From Paucibacter sediminis (lineage in GTDB: Bacteria > Pseudomonadota > Gammaproteobacteria > Burkholderiales > Burkholderiaceae_C), in assembly GCF_030254645.1 (NCBI RefSeq), contig NZ_CP116346.1:806001-870000 (forward strand): a stretch of DNA of 64,000 bases, written 5' to 3'. Shown here one piece after another: positions 39,429 to 48,120 of the stretch. Position 1 is the stretch's first letter. Each line of letters starts with the position of its first letter. Below the pieces are notes generated by a model, which worked only from the letters and a program-made list of their open reading frames with translations, was not told the origin of the DNA and made no database searches. The position numbers were made by a program, and so were the translations under genes.

Positions 39429-40250
39429 ATGAAACACTGGATCCTGCCCCTGCTCACCTCAGCGCTGCTGGCCGCCGCCCCCGCCCATGCGGACGAGGCC
39501 CAGGACGCTGCATTGAAGGCCGCCATTGCGGCGCCGCACCGCACGCCCGCCAACGTGGCCCGCGACGGCTGGCGCCATCCCTACGAGACCCTCAGCTTCT
39601 TCGGCCTCAAGCCCACGCAGACGGTGGTCGAGCTCACGCCGGGCGGCGGCTGGTACACCGAGATCCTGGCCCCCTATCTGCGCGAGCGCGGCCAGCTGAT
39701 CCTGGGCGCTGACGACCCCGCCTCCAGCAGTGCCTACTCGCAACGCAACGCCGCGCGCCTGCAGCAAAAGCTGGCCGCCCTGCCCTCGGTATACGACAAA
39801 GTCCAGGTCGGGGTGTTCGACGCCGAGGCCGGCAAGCTGCAATACGCCAAGCCCGGCAGCGCCGATCTGGTGCTGACCTTCCGCAATGCCCACAACTGGG
39901 CCGCGCTGGGCGAGGCGCAGACGCAGGCGGTCTTCAAGAGCGCCTTCGACGCGCTCAAGCCAGGCGGCGTGCTGGGCCTGGTGGACCACCGCCTGCCGGC
40001 CGATCGCGTGCAGGATGCCAAGGCCAGCAGCGGTTATCTGCACCAGGCCTGGGTGGTGCGCATGGCCGAGAGCGCCGGCTTCAAGCTGCTGGCCAGCTCG
40101 GAGATCAACGCCAACCCCAAGGACAAGGCCGATCACCCGAACGGCGTCTGGGCCCTGCCGCCCACCTATGCCAACAAGGACCAGGAGCGAGCGCGTTATG
40201 AGGCGATCGGCGAGAGCGACCGCATGACGCTGAAGTTCGCCAAGCCCTGA
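39429..40250 (+). CDS. Exported SAM-methyltransferase-fold protein
   Basis: A 273-residue protein with a cleavable signal peptide (MKHWILPLLTSALLAAAPAHA) before a class I methyltransferase-like domain. Motifs: VVELTPGGGWYTEILAPYL (motif I), LILGADDP, DLVLTFRNAHNW and LKPGGVLGLVDH. The family is widespread and annotated as methyltransferase, yet the export signal puts it in the periplasm where S-adenosylmethionine is not expected, so the enzymatic role is open. The start is fixed by the signal peptide. Confidence 0.87.
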   Translation: MKHWILPLLTSALLAAAPAHADEAQDAALKAAIAAPHRTPANVARDGWRHPYETLSFFGLKPTQTVVELTPGGGWYTEILAPYLRERGQLILGADDPASSSAYSQRNAARLQQKLAALPSVYDKVQVGVFDAEAGKLQYAKPGSADLVLTFRNAHNWAALGEAQTQAVFKSAFDALKPGGVLGLVDHRLPADRVQDAKASSGYLHQAWVVRMAESAGFKLLASSEINANPKDKADHPNGVWALPPTYANKDQERARYEAIGESDRMTLKFAKP

Positions 40251-40265
40251 GTCTAAGATGCGGCC

Positions 40266-41084
40266 ATGCATGCCATGCCGCTTCGCAGCGCCGCCGCATT
40301 GATTGCGCTGAGCCTGGCCGCCGCCGGTGCGCAGGCGGGCTGCGCCAAGGCCTACACGGTGGGCGTCTCGGCGCTGGGCTACAGCGCCTTCCTGCACGAC
40401 AAGCAATGGCGCGGCGTGGTGCCCGATCTGGTGCAGGCGCTGGAGGTGCGCAGCGGCTGCCGCCTCGTGCTGGAAGCGCGCCCGCGGGCGCGCGTGATGC
40501 TGGAGTTCGGCCGCGGCGCGCTCGACATCGTCACCTCCTCGCAGCCCACGCCCGAGCGCGACCAGATCGGCCAATACCTGCCCTATGCCTATACCGAGCT
40601 GGACCTGGTGGTGGGCGCCGGCCTGCGCCAGCAGATCCGCTCGGCGGCGGACTTCATGGCCCTGGAGGGCCCGACGCTGGGCCTGGTGCGCGGCATCTTC
40701 ATGGGCGCCGAGCTGGAGGCCTGGGCCGCCGCCCTGCAGCTGGCCAAGCGGGTGGAATGGGCCGCCGACTTCGAGAACCTCGCCACGCGCCTGAACGCCG
40801 GCCGCATCCAGGCCGCCATCGTGCCCTCGGCCATCCACGCCAAGCTGTTTGCCGAGGGCCAGATGCAGGCGGGCAGCTATGTGGTGGACCTGCCCGAGGC
40901 CGAGCCGGTGCCCATCGGTCTCTACCTGAACCGCCAGACCGTCGGCGAGGCCGACCAGCAGCTGCTGCAGCATCATCTGCAGCAGCTCGTGGGCGAAGGC
41001 CAGGTGGAGCAGATCTACACGCGCTACCTCGGCCCGGCGCTGACGCAGCGCCTCTTCAAGCTGCGCGCGCGCCCGAAACCCTGA
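40266..41084 (+). CDS. Periplasmic solute-binding protein, SBP_bac_3 type
   Basis: A 272-residue exported protein (signal AAALIALSLAAAGAQAGC) resembling amino-acid-type family 3 binding proteins (YTVGVSALGYSAFLHDKQWRGVVPDLVQALEVRSGCRL; ERDQIGQYLPYAYTELDLVVG). No permease or ATPase is adjacent, so it may act as an orphan sensor or serve a distant transporter. ATG 40275 is an alternative start. It is 15 bp after the methyltransferase-like gene. Confidence 0.84.
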   Translation: MHAMPLRSAAALIALSLAAAGAQAGCAKAYTVGVSALGYSAFLHDKQWRGVVPDLVQALEVRSGCRLVLEARPRARVMLEFGRGALDIVTSSQPTPERDQIGQYLPYAYTELDLVVGAGLRQQIRSAADFMALEGPTLGLVRGIFMGAELEAWAAALQLAKRVEWAADFENLATRLNAGRIQAAIVPSAIHAKLFAEGQMQAGSYVVDLPEAEPVPIGLYLNRQTVGEADQQLLQHHLQQLVGEGQVEQIYTRYLGPALTQRLFKLRARPKP

Positions 41085-41155
41085 GCCGGCTTGTTTGAGT
41101 TGGCGCAGACACCGTGCCGCCCTGCATGCTTCAATGCCACCGGGAGGCCCCCGCC

Positions 41156-41794
41156 ATGCCAGATCCGCAAGCAGATGCCCGCCAGGCCGCGCTGGAGCTG
41201 TACGAACGCCGCGCGGGCCGTTACGACCTGGAACTGGCCGCCTTCGGCGCGCTGCGCCAGGAGGCGGTGCAGGCCCTGCGGCTGCAGCCCGGCGAGACCG
41301 TGCTGGACCTGGGTTGCGGCACCGGCCTGAGCCTGCCGGCGCTGCGCGCCGGCGTGGGCGCGCGCGGCCTGGTGCTGGGCGTGGAGCAAAGCCCGGCCAT
41401 GCTGGCGCAGGCTCAGGCACGCGTGAAGGCGGGGCATTGGCGCAATGTGCGGCTGCAGGGCTGCGCGGTGGCACAGGCGCGCCTGCCGCGCCAGGCCGAT
41501 GCCGCGCTGTTCTTCTTCACCCACGACATCCAGCAGCAGGAGGCGGCGCTGGCGCGCGTCTGCGGCCATCTGCGGCCGGGCGCGCGCGTGGTGGCGGTGG
41601 GGCTCAGCTGGGCGCCGCCCTGGCTGGCCATCAGCAATCTGTTCGTGCTGGGCGCGGCGCTCTACTCGATCCGCGCGCCCGGCTATCTCACCAGTCTGGG
41701 CCAGCCCTGGCGGCTGCTGGCGGCAAGGCTCGCCAGCCACCGCGTCGAGAAGCGCTGGCTGGACAGCATCTACCTGCTGCAGGGCCAAGCCTAG
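41156..41794 (+). CDS. Class I SAM-dependent methyltransferase
   Basis: A 212-residue cytoplasmic methyltransferase with motif I VLDLGCGTGLSLPAL, acidic motif II LVLGVEQSPAM and later GARVVAVGLSW. The substrate cannot be read; it resembles ubiquinone/phospholipid N-methyltransferase-like proteins. Start 41156 has GGAGG 8 nt upstream. Its stop overlaps the stop of the convergent antiporter. Confidence 0.87.
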   Translation: MPDPQADARQAALELYERRAGRYDLELAAFGALRQEAVQALRLQPGETVLDLGCGTGLSLPALRAGVGARGLVLGVEQSPAMLAQAQARVKAGHWRNVRLQGCAVAQARLPRQADAALFFFTHDIQQQEAALARVCGHLRPGARVVAVGLSWAPPWLAISNLFVLGAALYSIRAPGYLTSLGQPWRLLAARLASHRVEKRWLDSIYLLQGQA

Positions 41795-42906
41795 GGCACG
41801 ATCGCCAGGAACAGGAACACCGCGAACACCACCAGGTGCACGGCGCCCTGCAGCACGGTGGCGCGGCCGCCGCCCAGGGTCAGCGTGCCCACCACGAAGC
41901 TCAGCGCCAGCAGCACCATATTGGTGGGCGTCAGCCCCAGCTGCAGGGGCTGGGGCAGGAACAGCGAGAGCACCGCCACGGCCGGGATGGTCAGGCCGAT
42001 GCTGGCCAGGCCCGAGCCCAGCGCCAGGTTGATGCTGGTCTGCAGCCGGTTGTGCAGGGCCGCACGCACCGCCGCCACCGTCTCGGGCAGCAGCACCAGC
42101 ATCGCCACGATCACGCCCACCAGCGAGGTGGGTGCGCCGGCCGCGTGCACCAGCGCCTCGATGCTGGGTGCCAGCAGCTTGGCCAGGCCCACCACCCCCA
42201 CCAGGCACAGCAGCAGCAGGCCCAGGCTGAGCCAGGCCACCGCGCTGCTGGGCGGCTCGGCATGGGCCTCGGCGTCGGCGCCGCTCTCGGGCAGGAAGTA
42301 GTCGCGGTGGCGCACCGTCTGCACGAACACGAAGGCGCCGTACAGCACCAGCGAGACCACGCCCGCGAACATCAGCTGTGCGCGCGAGAAGGTGGGCCCG
42401 GCGCTGCTGGTGGTGAAGGTGGGCAGCACCAGGGTCAGGGTGGCCAGCGCGGCCAGCACCGCCAGCGTCGGGCTGGTGCCCTGCACCCGGAACGCCAGTT
42501 CGCGGTAGCGCCAGCCGCCGGCCAGGATGCACAGGCCCAGCACGCCGTTGCAGACGATCATGATGGCCGAGAACACGGTGTCGCGCGCCAGGCCGCTGGC
42601 CGCGGGGCCGCCGGCCAGCATCAGCGAGACGATCAGCGCCACCTCGATGACGGTCACCGCCACCGCCAGCACCAGCGAGCCATAGGGCTCGCCGACGCGG
42701 TGCGCCACCACCTCGGCATGGTGCACCGCGGCCAGCACGGCGGCGATCAGCAGCGCGGCCACCAGCGCCAGCAGGGCCGTGCCCAGCGTGGCCGTGCCCA
42801 GCCCGGCCAGGGCCAGGGCGGCGGTCAAGGGAGCGGCCAGGGTCCAGAGCGGCAGCGCGGCCGGCAAGCGGGAAAGAAGCGAGGGCTTGGGCATGGCGGC
42901 GAGCAT
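41791..42906 (-). CDS. Calcium/cation:proton antiporter, ChaA/CaCA family
   Basis: A 371-residue membrane protein with about 11 helices and the two alpha-repeats typical of CaCA exchangers: HHAEVVAHRVGEPYGSLVLAVAVTVIEVALI near 62-92, and PTSLVGVIVAMLVLLPETVAAVRAAL in the second half. The acidic residue in each repeat binds Ca2+. It resembles E. coli ChaA and Rhizobium y4hA. A short acidic loop (~215-228, SGADAEAHAEPP) separates the halves. In-frame MPKPS at 42894 is an alternative start. Confidence 0.9.
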   Translation of the reverse strand: MLAAMPKPSLLSRLPAALPLWTLAAPLTAALALAGLGTATLGTALLALVAALLIAAVLAAVHHAEVVAHRVGEPYGSLVLAVAVTVIEVALIVSLMLAGGPAASGLARDTVFSAIMIVCNGVLGLCILAGGWRYRELAFRVQGTSPTLAVLAALATLTLVLPTFTTSSAGPTFSRAQLMFAGVVSLVLYGAFVFVQTVRHRDYFLPESGADAEAHAEPPSSAVAWLSLGLLLLCLVGVVGLAKLLAPSIEALVHAAGAPTSLVGVIVAMLVLLPETVAAVRAALHNRLQTSINLALGSGLASIGLTIPAVAVLSLFLPQPLQLGLTPTNMVLLALSFVVGTLTLGGGRATVLQGAVHLVVFAVFLFLAIVP

Positions 42907-42932
42907 AGCTTGCGGCTAGGATCGCAGCCGCC

Positions 42933-43538
42933 ATGCCACATACCGATCCGCGCATCGACGCCTATATCGAGCGGGCCGCGGCCTTCGCCCAGCCCCTGCT
43001 GGCCGACTGGCGCGCCCTCGTGCACCAGGGCTGCCCCGAGGTCGAGGAGACCATCAAATGGGGCATGCCGCATTTCGTGCACCGCGGCAAGATCCTCGCC
43101 AATATGGCGGCCTTCAAGGCGCATTGCAGCTTCGGCTTCTGGCATGGCGAGGCGGTGGCGCAGCAGGGCAAGAGCGGCGAGGCGATGGGCCAGCTGGGGC
43201 GCGTCACCGGCGCGCAAGACCTGCCCCCGCGCACCGAGCTGGCGGCGATGGTGGCGCGCGCCCGCGCGCTCATCGAGGGCGGCGTGAAGCCGGCGCGCGC
43301 GGCCCGCCCGGCCGCGAAGAAGCCGGCCCCCGAACTGCCGGCGGAGCTGGCCGCCGCGCTGGCCGGCGATGCCGGCGCCCGGGCCTTCTTCAGCACCCTG
43401 GCGCCCAGCCATCAGCGCGAGTATGTGGACTGGATCGGCGAGGCCAAGCGGCCGGAGACACGCGCCAGGCGCCTGGCCCAGACGCTGCAATGGCTGGCCG
43501 AGGGCAAGCGGCGCAACTGGAAATACGAGAACTGCTAG
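42933..43538 (+). CDS. YdeI-like DUF1801 protein
   Basis: A 201-residue cytoplasmic protein with a DUF1801/YdeI-type domain (~15-115; ETIKWGMPHFVHRGKILANMAAFKAHCSFGFWHG). The C-terminal bacteriocin-protection-like YdeI tail (HQREYVDWIGEAKRPETRARRLAQTLQWLAEGKRRNWKY) is joined by an Ala/Pro-rich linker. Biochemical function unknown. Confidence 0.88.
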   Translation: MPHTDPRIDAYIERAAAFAQPLLADWRALVHQGCPEVEETIKWGMPHFVHRGKILANMAAFKAHCSFGFWHGEAVAQQGKSGEAMGQLGRVTGAQDLPPRTELAAMVARARALIEGGVKPARAARPAAKKPAPELPAELAAALAGDAGARAFFSTLAPSHQREYVDWIGEAKRPETRARRLAQTLQWLAEGKRRNWKYENC

Positions 43539-43546
43539 GGCCGCTT

Positions 43547-44521
43547 TCAGGGCCGTCTTGGCGGCGGGCGCCACAGGTCCAGCACCGGCGAGGGCGGCGT
43601 CACCGAGGCGTCGTAGGGGTGCGAGCGCTGGCCGTTGATGGAGGCGATGATGCGGCGCACATAGAGCCGCGTCTCGGCATAGGGCGGCACGCCGCGGTAG
43701 CGCTCCACCGCGCGCTCGCCGGCGTTGTAGGCCGCCAGCGCCAGCGTCAGGTCGCCCTCGAAATAGGCCAGCAGCCAGCGCAGATAGGCCATGCCGCCGC
43801 GGATGTTCTGCACCGGGTCGGTGATGCGGCCGACCTTGAAGCGCGCCGCCGTGTCCGGGATCAGCTGCATCAGGCCCTGCGCCCCCTTGGGCGAGGCGGC
43901 GAGCGGATCGAAGTTGGACTCGGTGGCCATCACCGCCAGCACCAGGTGCGGCGCCAGCTTGTAGTCGGGCGCCACCAGCTTGACGAAGTTGACGATGGTC
44001 TCGGGCGCGTTCTTGGGCGGCGGCGGCGGTGGCGGCAGCGCCCAGGCGCCGGGCTTGCCGCCCTTGGGCGCGGCCACGACGATGGGCTGCGGATCGGTGT
44101 CGGGCGGGCGCAGGCATTCGGGCGGCGCGCCGCGCGGCTCGCCCATCGATGCCGCCATGTTCTTGGCCTGCTCCAGCCCCTGCTCGGCCGCGGCGTTGAA
44201 GAGGTGTGCGGCCTGGGCATCGTCGCGCGCGATGCCGCGCGCATGCACCAGCATCCAGGCCAGGTTGTACTGCGCCACCGGGTCGCCATAGCGGGCCGCG
44301 CGGCAGTAGAGCTGGGCCGCGGCCACCGGGTCGCGCGGCACGCCGTCGCCATGCTCCAGCGCCTCGCCCTCCTGGCGCCAGCGCTCCACCTGGGCCGGCA
44401 CCACCGGCCCGCGCTCGGGCGGCGGGGTGCTGGGGCGCGGCAGGTTCTCCAGGCTCAGGCCGGGCATCTGGGCACAGGCGCTGCCCATCAGCAGGGCAAG
44501 CAGAACGGGGGCGAAGCGCAT
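43547..44521 (-). CDS. Lytic transglycosylase lipoprotein with Sel1-like repeats
   Basis: A 324-residue protein with a lipoprotein signal (LLALLMGSAC, Cys16). Sel1/TPR-like repeats span ~60-125 (AAAQLYCRAARYGDPVAQYNLAWMLVHARG...AAHLFNAAAEQG), followed by a Pro-rich linker and a family 1 SLT domain (~185-310) with catalytic Glu201 in MATESNFDPLAAS plus GAQGLMQLIPDTAARF. It cleaves peptidoglycan in the periplasm. The start at 44521 fits the lipobox; an in-frame ATG at 44581 would overlap the neighbour. Confidence 0.9.
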   Translation of the reverse strand: MRFAPVLLALLMGSACAQMPGLSLENLPRPSTPPPERGPVVPAQVERWRQEGEALEHGDGVPRDPVAAAQLYCRAARYGDPVAQYNLAWMLVHARGIARDDAQAAHLFNAAAEQGLEQAKNMAASMGEPRGAPPECLRPPDTDPQPIVVAAPKGGKPGAWALPPPPPPPKNAPETIVNFVKLVAPDYKLAPHLVLAVMATESNFDPLAASPKGAQGLMQLIPDTAARFKVGRITDPVQNIRGGMAYLRWLLAYFEGDLTLALAAYNAGERAVERYRGVPPYAETRLYVRRIIASINGQRSHPYDASVTPPSPVLDLWRPPPRRP

Positions 44522-44550
44522 CGCGCGGCAGTGTAGCGGGCGCCTCGTGT

Positions 44551-46227
44551 TCACAGCCCCTGATCGGAGCCGCGCCGCCACACCGCGGCAAACGCCAGCA
44601 GCTTGTGCCTGAGGCTCAGGCGCTCGTCCGAGAGCGCATCCAGGAAATCAGAGAGCCGCTTGGACTTGACCATGGTGTAGACGGTGAGCGCGATCGTCAC
44701 CCCCAGGGTCAGCATGAACCAGCCCAGACGCTCGAGCAGCGGCGCATCCGCCTCGGCAAGCAGGTTCATGCCCAGAAAGCCGGTGGTGATGGTGCCCACC
44801 AGGCCGAAGATCGTCACCACCGTGAGCCGCACCACCGTGTTGGCCTGGCGGCGGATGCTGTCGGTCTCTAGGTAGGCGCTCATGTCGCCGATGCGCTCCT
44901 TCACCTCGGTGTACAGCGCGTCGGTCTCCAGATGGCGGGCACAGAGCCGGAACAGCGCGCGCGCCTGCGCCTGCTCGGCCACCTCGTGGAACCAGTAGCG
45001 GTGCGTGAAGCGCAGAAAGCCCTCGAAGCAGCTGCGGATGGCGCGCTTGAAGCGGCGCACATTGTCGGGGTCTTGCACGTTCAGGCGGCGCAGCGCCTCC
45101 ACCAGCCGGTCGGAGAACATCAGCAGCGCCGCCTTCTGGAAATGCGCCAGCAGAAAGATCAGGAAATGCTGGTGGCGGAACTGCGCCAGCACGCCGCGGT
45201 CGCGGCAGGCGTAGAAGGCGGCATCGGCGCGGCCCAGCACCACCAGGGCATGGCCGCAACACAGATAACGCGTGTGTGGCGCGGCACCGCCGGCGGCCCA
45301 GAAGCGGTCGTAGCAATAGCGCTGCTCGAAGTCCTGCAGGTGCTGCTCGCCATAGGGCAGGCCGCCCTCGCCCGCCCCCGCCACCAGGCCCAGGCGCACG
45401 AAATCGCTGCGGCTCAACGCGCCGGGATCGTCCAGCGCCAGATAGGCCATCACCGGCATGCGGTAGTACTCGATCTGGCGGTAGCGCAGCAGCCCCTCAT
45501 GCCCGGCCTGCCCGGCCTGTCCGGACGCCTCGCCATGCTCGCTCACCAGCGGGCGCAGCACGAAGTCCCAGTGCGCGGCGATGCGCGGCGCGCGGTGCGC
45601 CTGCACATGCGAGATGAAGCGCTCGCGCTCGCGCGTGTCCGAGCGCGCCAGCACCACGTCGCCCTCGCCCAGCCATTCGGCAGCGGCCAGGCAATGCAGG
45701 GGCTGGCCCTGCGCGTCCCAGCCCGAGGGGTAGGCGCGGCCCAGGCGGTAGAGCAGCTCCTGCACCTGCTGCAGCGGCAGATCGGTGGCGGCCAGCTCGA
45801 CATTGAGCATCACCACGTCCACGTCGAAGAAGAAGTAGAGATCCACATGCACCAGCTCCAGGCGCAGCGGCGCGTCCTCGGGCCGCAGCCAGGCGCGCAG
45901 CGCGCGGATGTCGTGGCGCCGGAACACCTTCATGCCCGACTCGCCGAGCGCATCGCCGGCGCCCTGGCCGGAGCGGCCCTCGCCGTAGAGCACGCGCTGC
46001 ACATAGGGCAGAAAGGTCACGAACTCCTGGTAATGGCGCTCGTGGAAGGCGCCGGGCTCGCCGGTGTATTCGTCCTGCACCTCGCGCCAGGGGCAATCGT
46101 GGCCGGGGCCGTGCAGCAGCTCCCAGGGCCGGCGCGGCGCGCCCGGGCTGTCGCCCACCGGCATCAGGCGCAGCGGCCAGAGCAGGATCTGATGCAGGCG
46201 CTGGACATGCACGGCGGCTGGGCTCAT
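44551..46227 (-). CDS. Large CorA-like membrane protein
   Basis: A 558-residue protein. A ~400-residue soluble N-terminal part has segments such as VHVDLYFFFDVDVVMLNVELAATDLPLQQVQELLYRLGRAYPSG and LFRLCARHLETDALYTEVKERIGDM. Two C-terminal membrane helices follow (LTVVTIFGLVGTITTGFLGMNLLA and LGWFMLTLGVTIALTVYTM). The GMN tripeptide at the end of the first helix is the CorA-family signature. It is much longer than CorA (~320 aa) and may be a metal-ion channel with an enlarged cytoplasmic domain; metal specificity unknown. Confidence 0.8.
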   Translation of the reverse strand: MSPAAVHVQRLHQILLWPLRLMPVGDSPGAPRRPWELLHGPGHDCPWREVQDEYTGEPGAFHERHYQEFVTFLPYVQRVLYGEGRSGQGAGDALGESGMKVFRRHDIRALRAWLRPEDAPLRLELVHVDLYFFFDVDVVMLNVELAATDLPLQQVQELLYRLGRAYPSGWDAQGQPLHCLAAAEWLGEGDVVLARSDTRERERFISHVQAHRAPRIAAHWDFVLRPLVSEHGEASGQAGQAGHEGLLRYRQIEYYRMPVMAYLALDDPGALSRSDFVRLGLVAGAGEGGLPYGEQHLQDFEQRYCYDRFWAAGGAAPHTRYLCCGHALVVLGRADAAFYACRDRGVLAQFRHQHFLIFLLAHFQKAALLMFSDRLVEALRRLNVQDPDNVRRFKRAIRSCFEGFLRFTHRYWFHEVAEQAQARALFRLCARHLETDALYTEVKERIGDMSAYLETDSIRRQANTVVRLTVVTIFGLVGTITTGFLGMNLLAEADAPLLERLGWFMLTLGVTIALTVYTMVKSKRLSDFLDALSDERLSLRHKLLAFAAVWRRGSDQGL

Positions 46228-46272
46228 GGCGGCGATGATGCGCCCGCCACGGCCGCGGTCAAGCCCCCGGTG

Positions 46273-48069
46273 TCAGGTCTTGCCGAGCAGCTGGCTCAGC
46301 CAGGCGCGCGTCTCGGCCGGGTCGATCACCGCATCGATCTCCAGCATCTCGGCCATGTGCAGGGCGCGGCCACGCTCCACCTGCTGGGCCAGCAGGCGCT
46401 CGAACAAGGCCTCGCGCTCGGCCCCCTCGGGCAGGGCCTGCAGCTCCTTGCGGTAGCCCAGCCGCACCGCGCCCTCCAGGCCCATGGCGCCGAACTCGGC
46501 GCTGGGCCAGGCCAGGCTGGCCAGCGGCCGGTGCAGGCTGCCGCCGGCCAGGGCCATCGCGCCCAGGCCATAGGCGCGCCGCAGCACCACCGAGACCAGG
46601 GGCACGTCGAGCGCCGCGGCGGCCTGGAACAGCTCGCCCACATCGCGCAGCTGGCCGCTGGCCTCGGCCTCCGGGCCCACCATGAAGCCGGGGCAATCGA
46701 TCAACGCCACGAGGGGCAGGCCCTGGCGCTGGCACAGGCGCAGAAAGCGCGCCAGCTTGCGCGCGGCCGCGCCATCCACCGCGCCGCCGAGCTGGCTGCA
46801 GTCGCTGGCGATCACGCCCACCGGCCGCCCGTCCAGCCGGGCCGCGGCGGTGCGCACGCTGGCGCCATGGCCGGCGCCCAGCTCGATCAGGCTGGCGCGG
46901 TCGAACAGGGTCTCGAGAATGGGCCGGATGGCATAGCCGCGCACGCGGTTCTCCGGCACCGCCGCGCGCAGCGTCAGCTGGTCGGCGGCCTCACCCACCT
47001 GAGCCGCCTGCGCCGGCAGCGCCCGGCCCTGCAGCCAACCCAGCAGCTGGCGCGCGCACGCGGCCGCCTCGGCCTCGTCGGCCACCAGCAGGTCCAGCGC
47101 GCCGGCCGCGGCCAGCTGCGGCGCCGGGCCCACCTGCTCGGGCGCGTAGCGGCCCAGGCCGCCGCCCTCGATCATGGCCGGGCCGCCCAGGCCGATATTG
47201 GCACTGCGTGTGGCCAGCAGCAGATCGCAGCAGGCCAGCAGCGCCGCATTGCCGGCAAAGCAGCGCGCGGCCGCGATGCCGATCAGCGGCACCTGGCCGG
47301 CCAGGCGCGCGAAGCTGGCGAAGGTGGGCACATGCAGGCCGGCGACGACGGGCATGTCGGTATCGCCGGGCCGGCCGCCGCCGCCCTCGGCGAACAGCAC
47401 CACCGGCAGGCGGCGCTCGGCGGCGATCTGCAGCATGCGGTCTGTCTTCTGATGGTTGCGCAGGCCCTGGGTGCCGGCCAGCACGGTGGCGTCGTAGGCC
47501 AGCACCACCAGGGGCCGGCCCTGCACCTCGGCCAGGCCGGTGACGATGCCGTCGGCCGGGGTCTGGGCGCGCAGCTCGTGCACCGGGCGGCGCGCGGTCT
47601 GGGCCGCGAAGGCCAGGCCGCCGTATTCGCGCAGGCTGCCGGGGTCGCACAGCGCCGCCAGGTTCTCGCGCGCGCTGCGCAGGCCCTGGGCATGGCGGCG
47701 CGCGATGGCCTCGGGGCGGGCGGCGTCGGCCAGCAAGGCCTCGCGCTCGCGCCAGGCCTGCAGGTCGGCGCGCGGGCCGGCCATCGCGGGCGCGCCGACG
47801 CCAGCGGTTTCAGTGGCTTCAGCGGTGTCAGCGGCGGCCGGCTGCGCCTGCGCGCGCCAACGCAGCAGCGGCTCGCCCTCGCGCACCCAGTCGCCCGCGG
47901 CCACCAGCCATTCCAGCAGCTCCAGATCCGCCGGGGCCGGCAGCTCGTGCTCCATCTTCATGGCCTCCAGCACCAGCAGGGGCTGGCCCTTGGCGAGGGC
48001 CTGGCCGGCCGCGGCCAGGCAGGCCAGCACTTGCGCCGTCATGGGCGCCTCAAGCGTTTGTTTGGACAT
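46273..48069 (-). CDS. Acyl-CoA carboxylase carboxyltransferase with N-terminal biotinyl domain
   Basis: A 598-residue fusion. Residues 1-75 form a biotin carrier domain with EAMKMEH (Lys38 would carry biotin). After an Ala-rich linker, residues ~95-598 form a carboxyltransferase with both crotonase-like halves (VVLFAEGGGGRPGD, GPAMIEGGG; LCQRQGLPLVALIDCPGFMVG, AGGSLHRPLASLAWPSAEFGAMGLEGA). It would move a carboxyl group from biotin to an acyl-CoA. No biotin carboxylase is nearby, so it must rely on one encoded elsewhere. Confidence 0.9.
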   Translation of the reverse strand: MSKQTLEAPMTAQVLACLAAAGQALAKGQPLLVLEAMKMEHELPAPADLELLEWLVAAGDWVREGEPLLRWRAQAQPAAADTAEATETAGVGAPAMAGPRADLQAWREREALLADAARPEAIARRHAQGLRSARENLAALCDPGSLREYGGLAFAAQTARRPVHELRAQTPADGIVTGLAEVQGRPLVVLAYDATVLAGTQGLRNHQKTDRMLQIAAERRLPVVLFAEGGGGRPGDTDMPVVAGLHVPTFASFARLAGQVPLIGIAAARCFAGNAALLACCDLLLATRSANIGLGGPAMIEGGGLGRYAPEQVGPAPQLAAAGALDLLVADEAEAAACARQLLGWLQGRALPAQAAQVGEAADQLTLRAAVPENRVRGYAIRPILETLFDRASLIELGAGHGASVRTAAARLDGRPVGVIASDCSQLGGAVDGAAARKLARFLRLCQRQGLPLVALIDCPGFMVGPEAEASGQLRDVGELFQAAAALDVPLVSVVLRRAYGLGAMALAGGSLHRPLASLAWPSAEFGAMGLEGAVRLGYRKELQALPEGAEREALFERLLAQQVERGRALHMAEMLEIDAVIDPAETRAWLSQLLGKT

Positions 48070-48120
48070 GGCGCAATCTAGCCCGGGCCGGCGCGGCGCG
48101 CTGCCGCGCAGATGACAGCG

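Noticed and set aside
44932-48081. Very long + strand open frame (1049 codons) across the CorA-like and carboxyltransferase genes
   Set aside because: It spans two well-supported genes on the other strand, is low complexity (Gln/His/Ala) and has no initiation signals.
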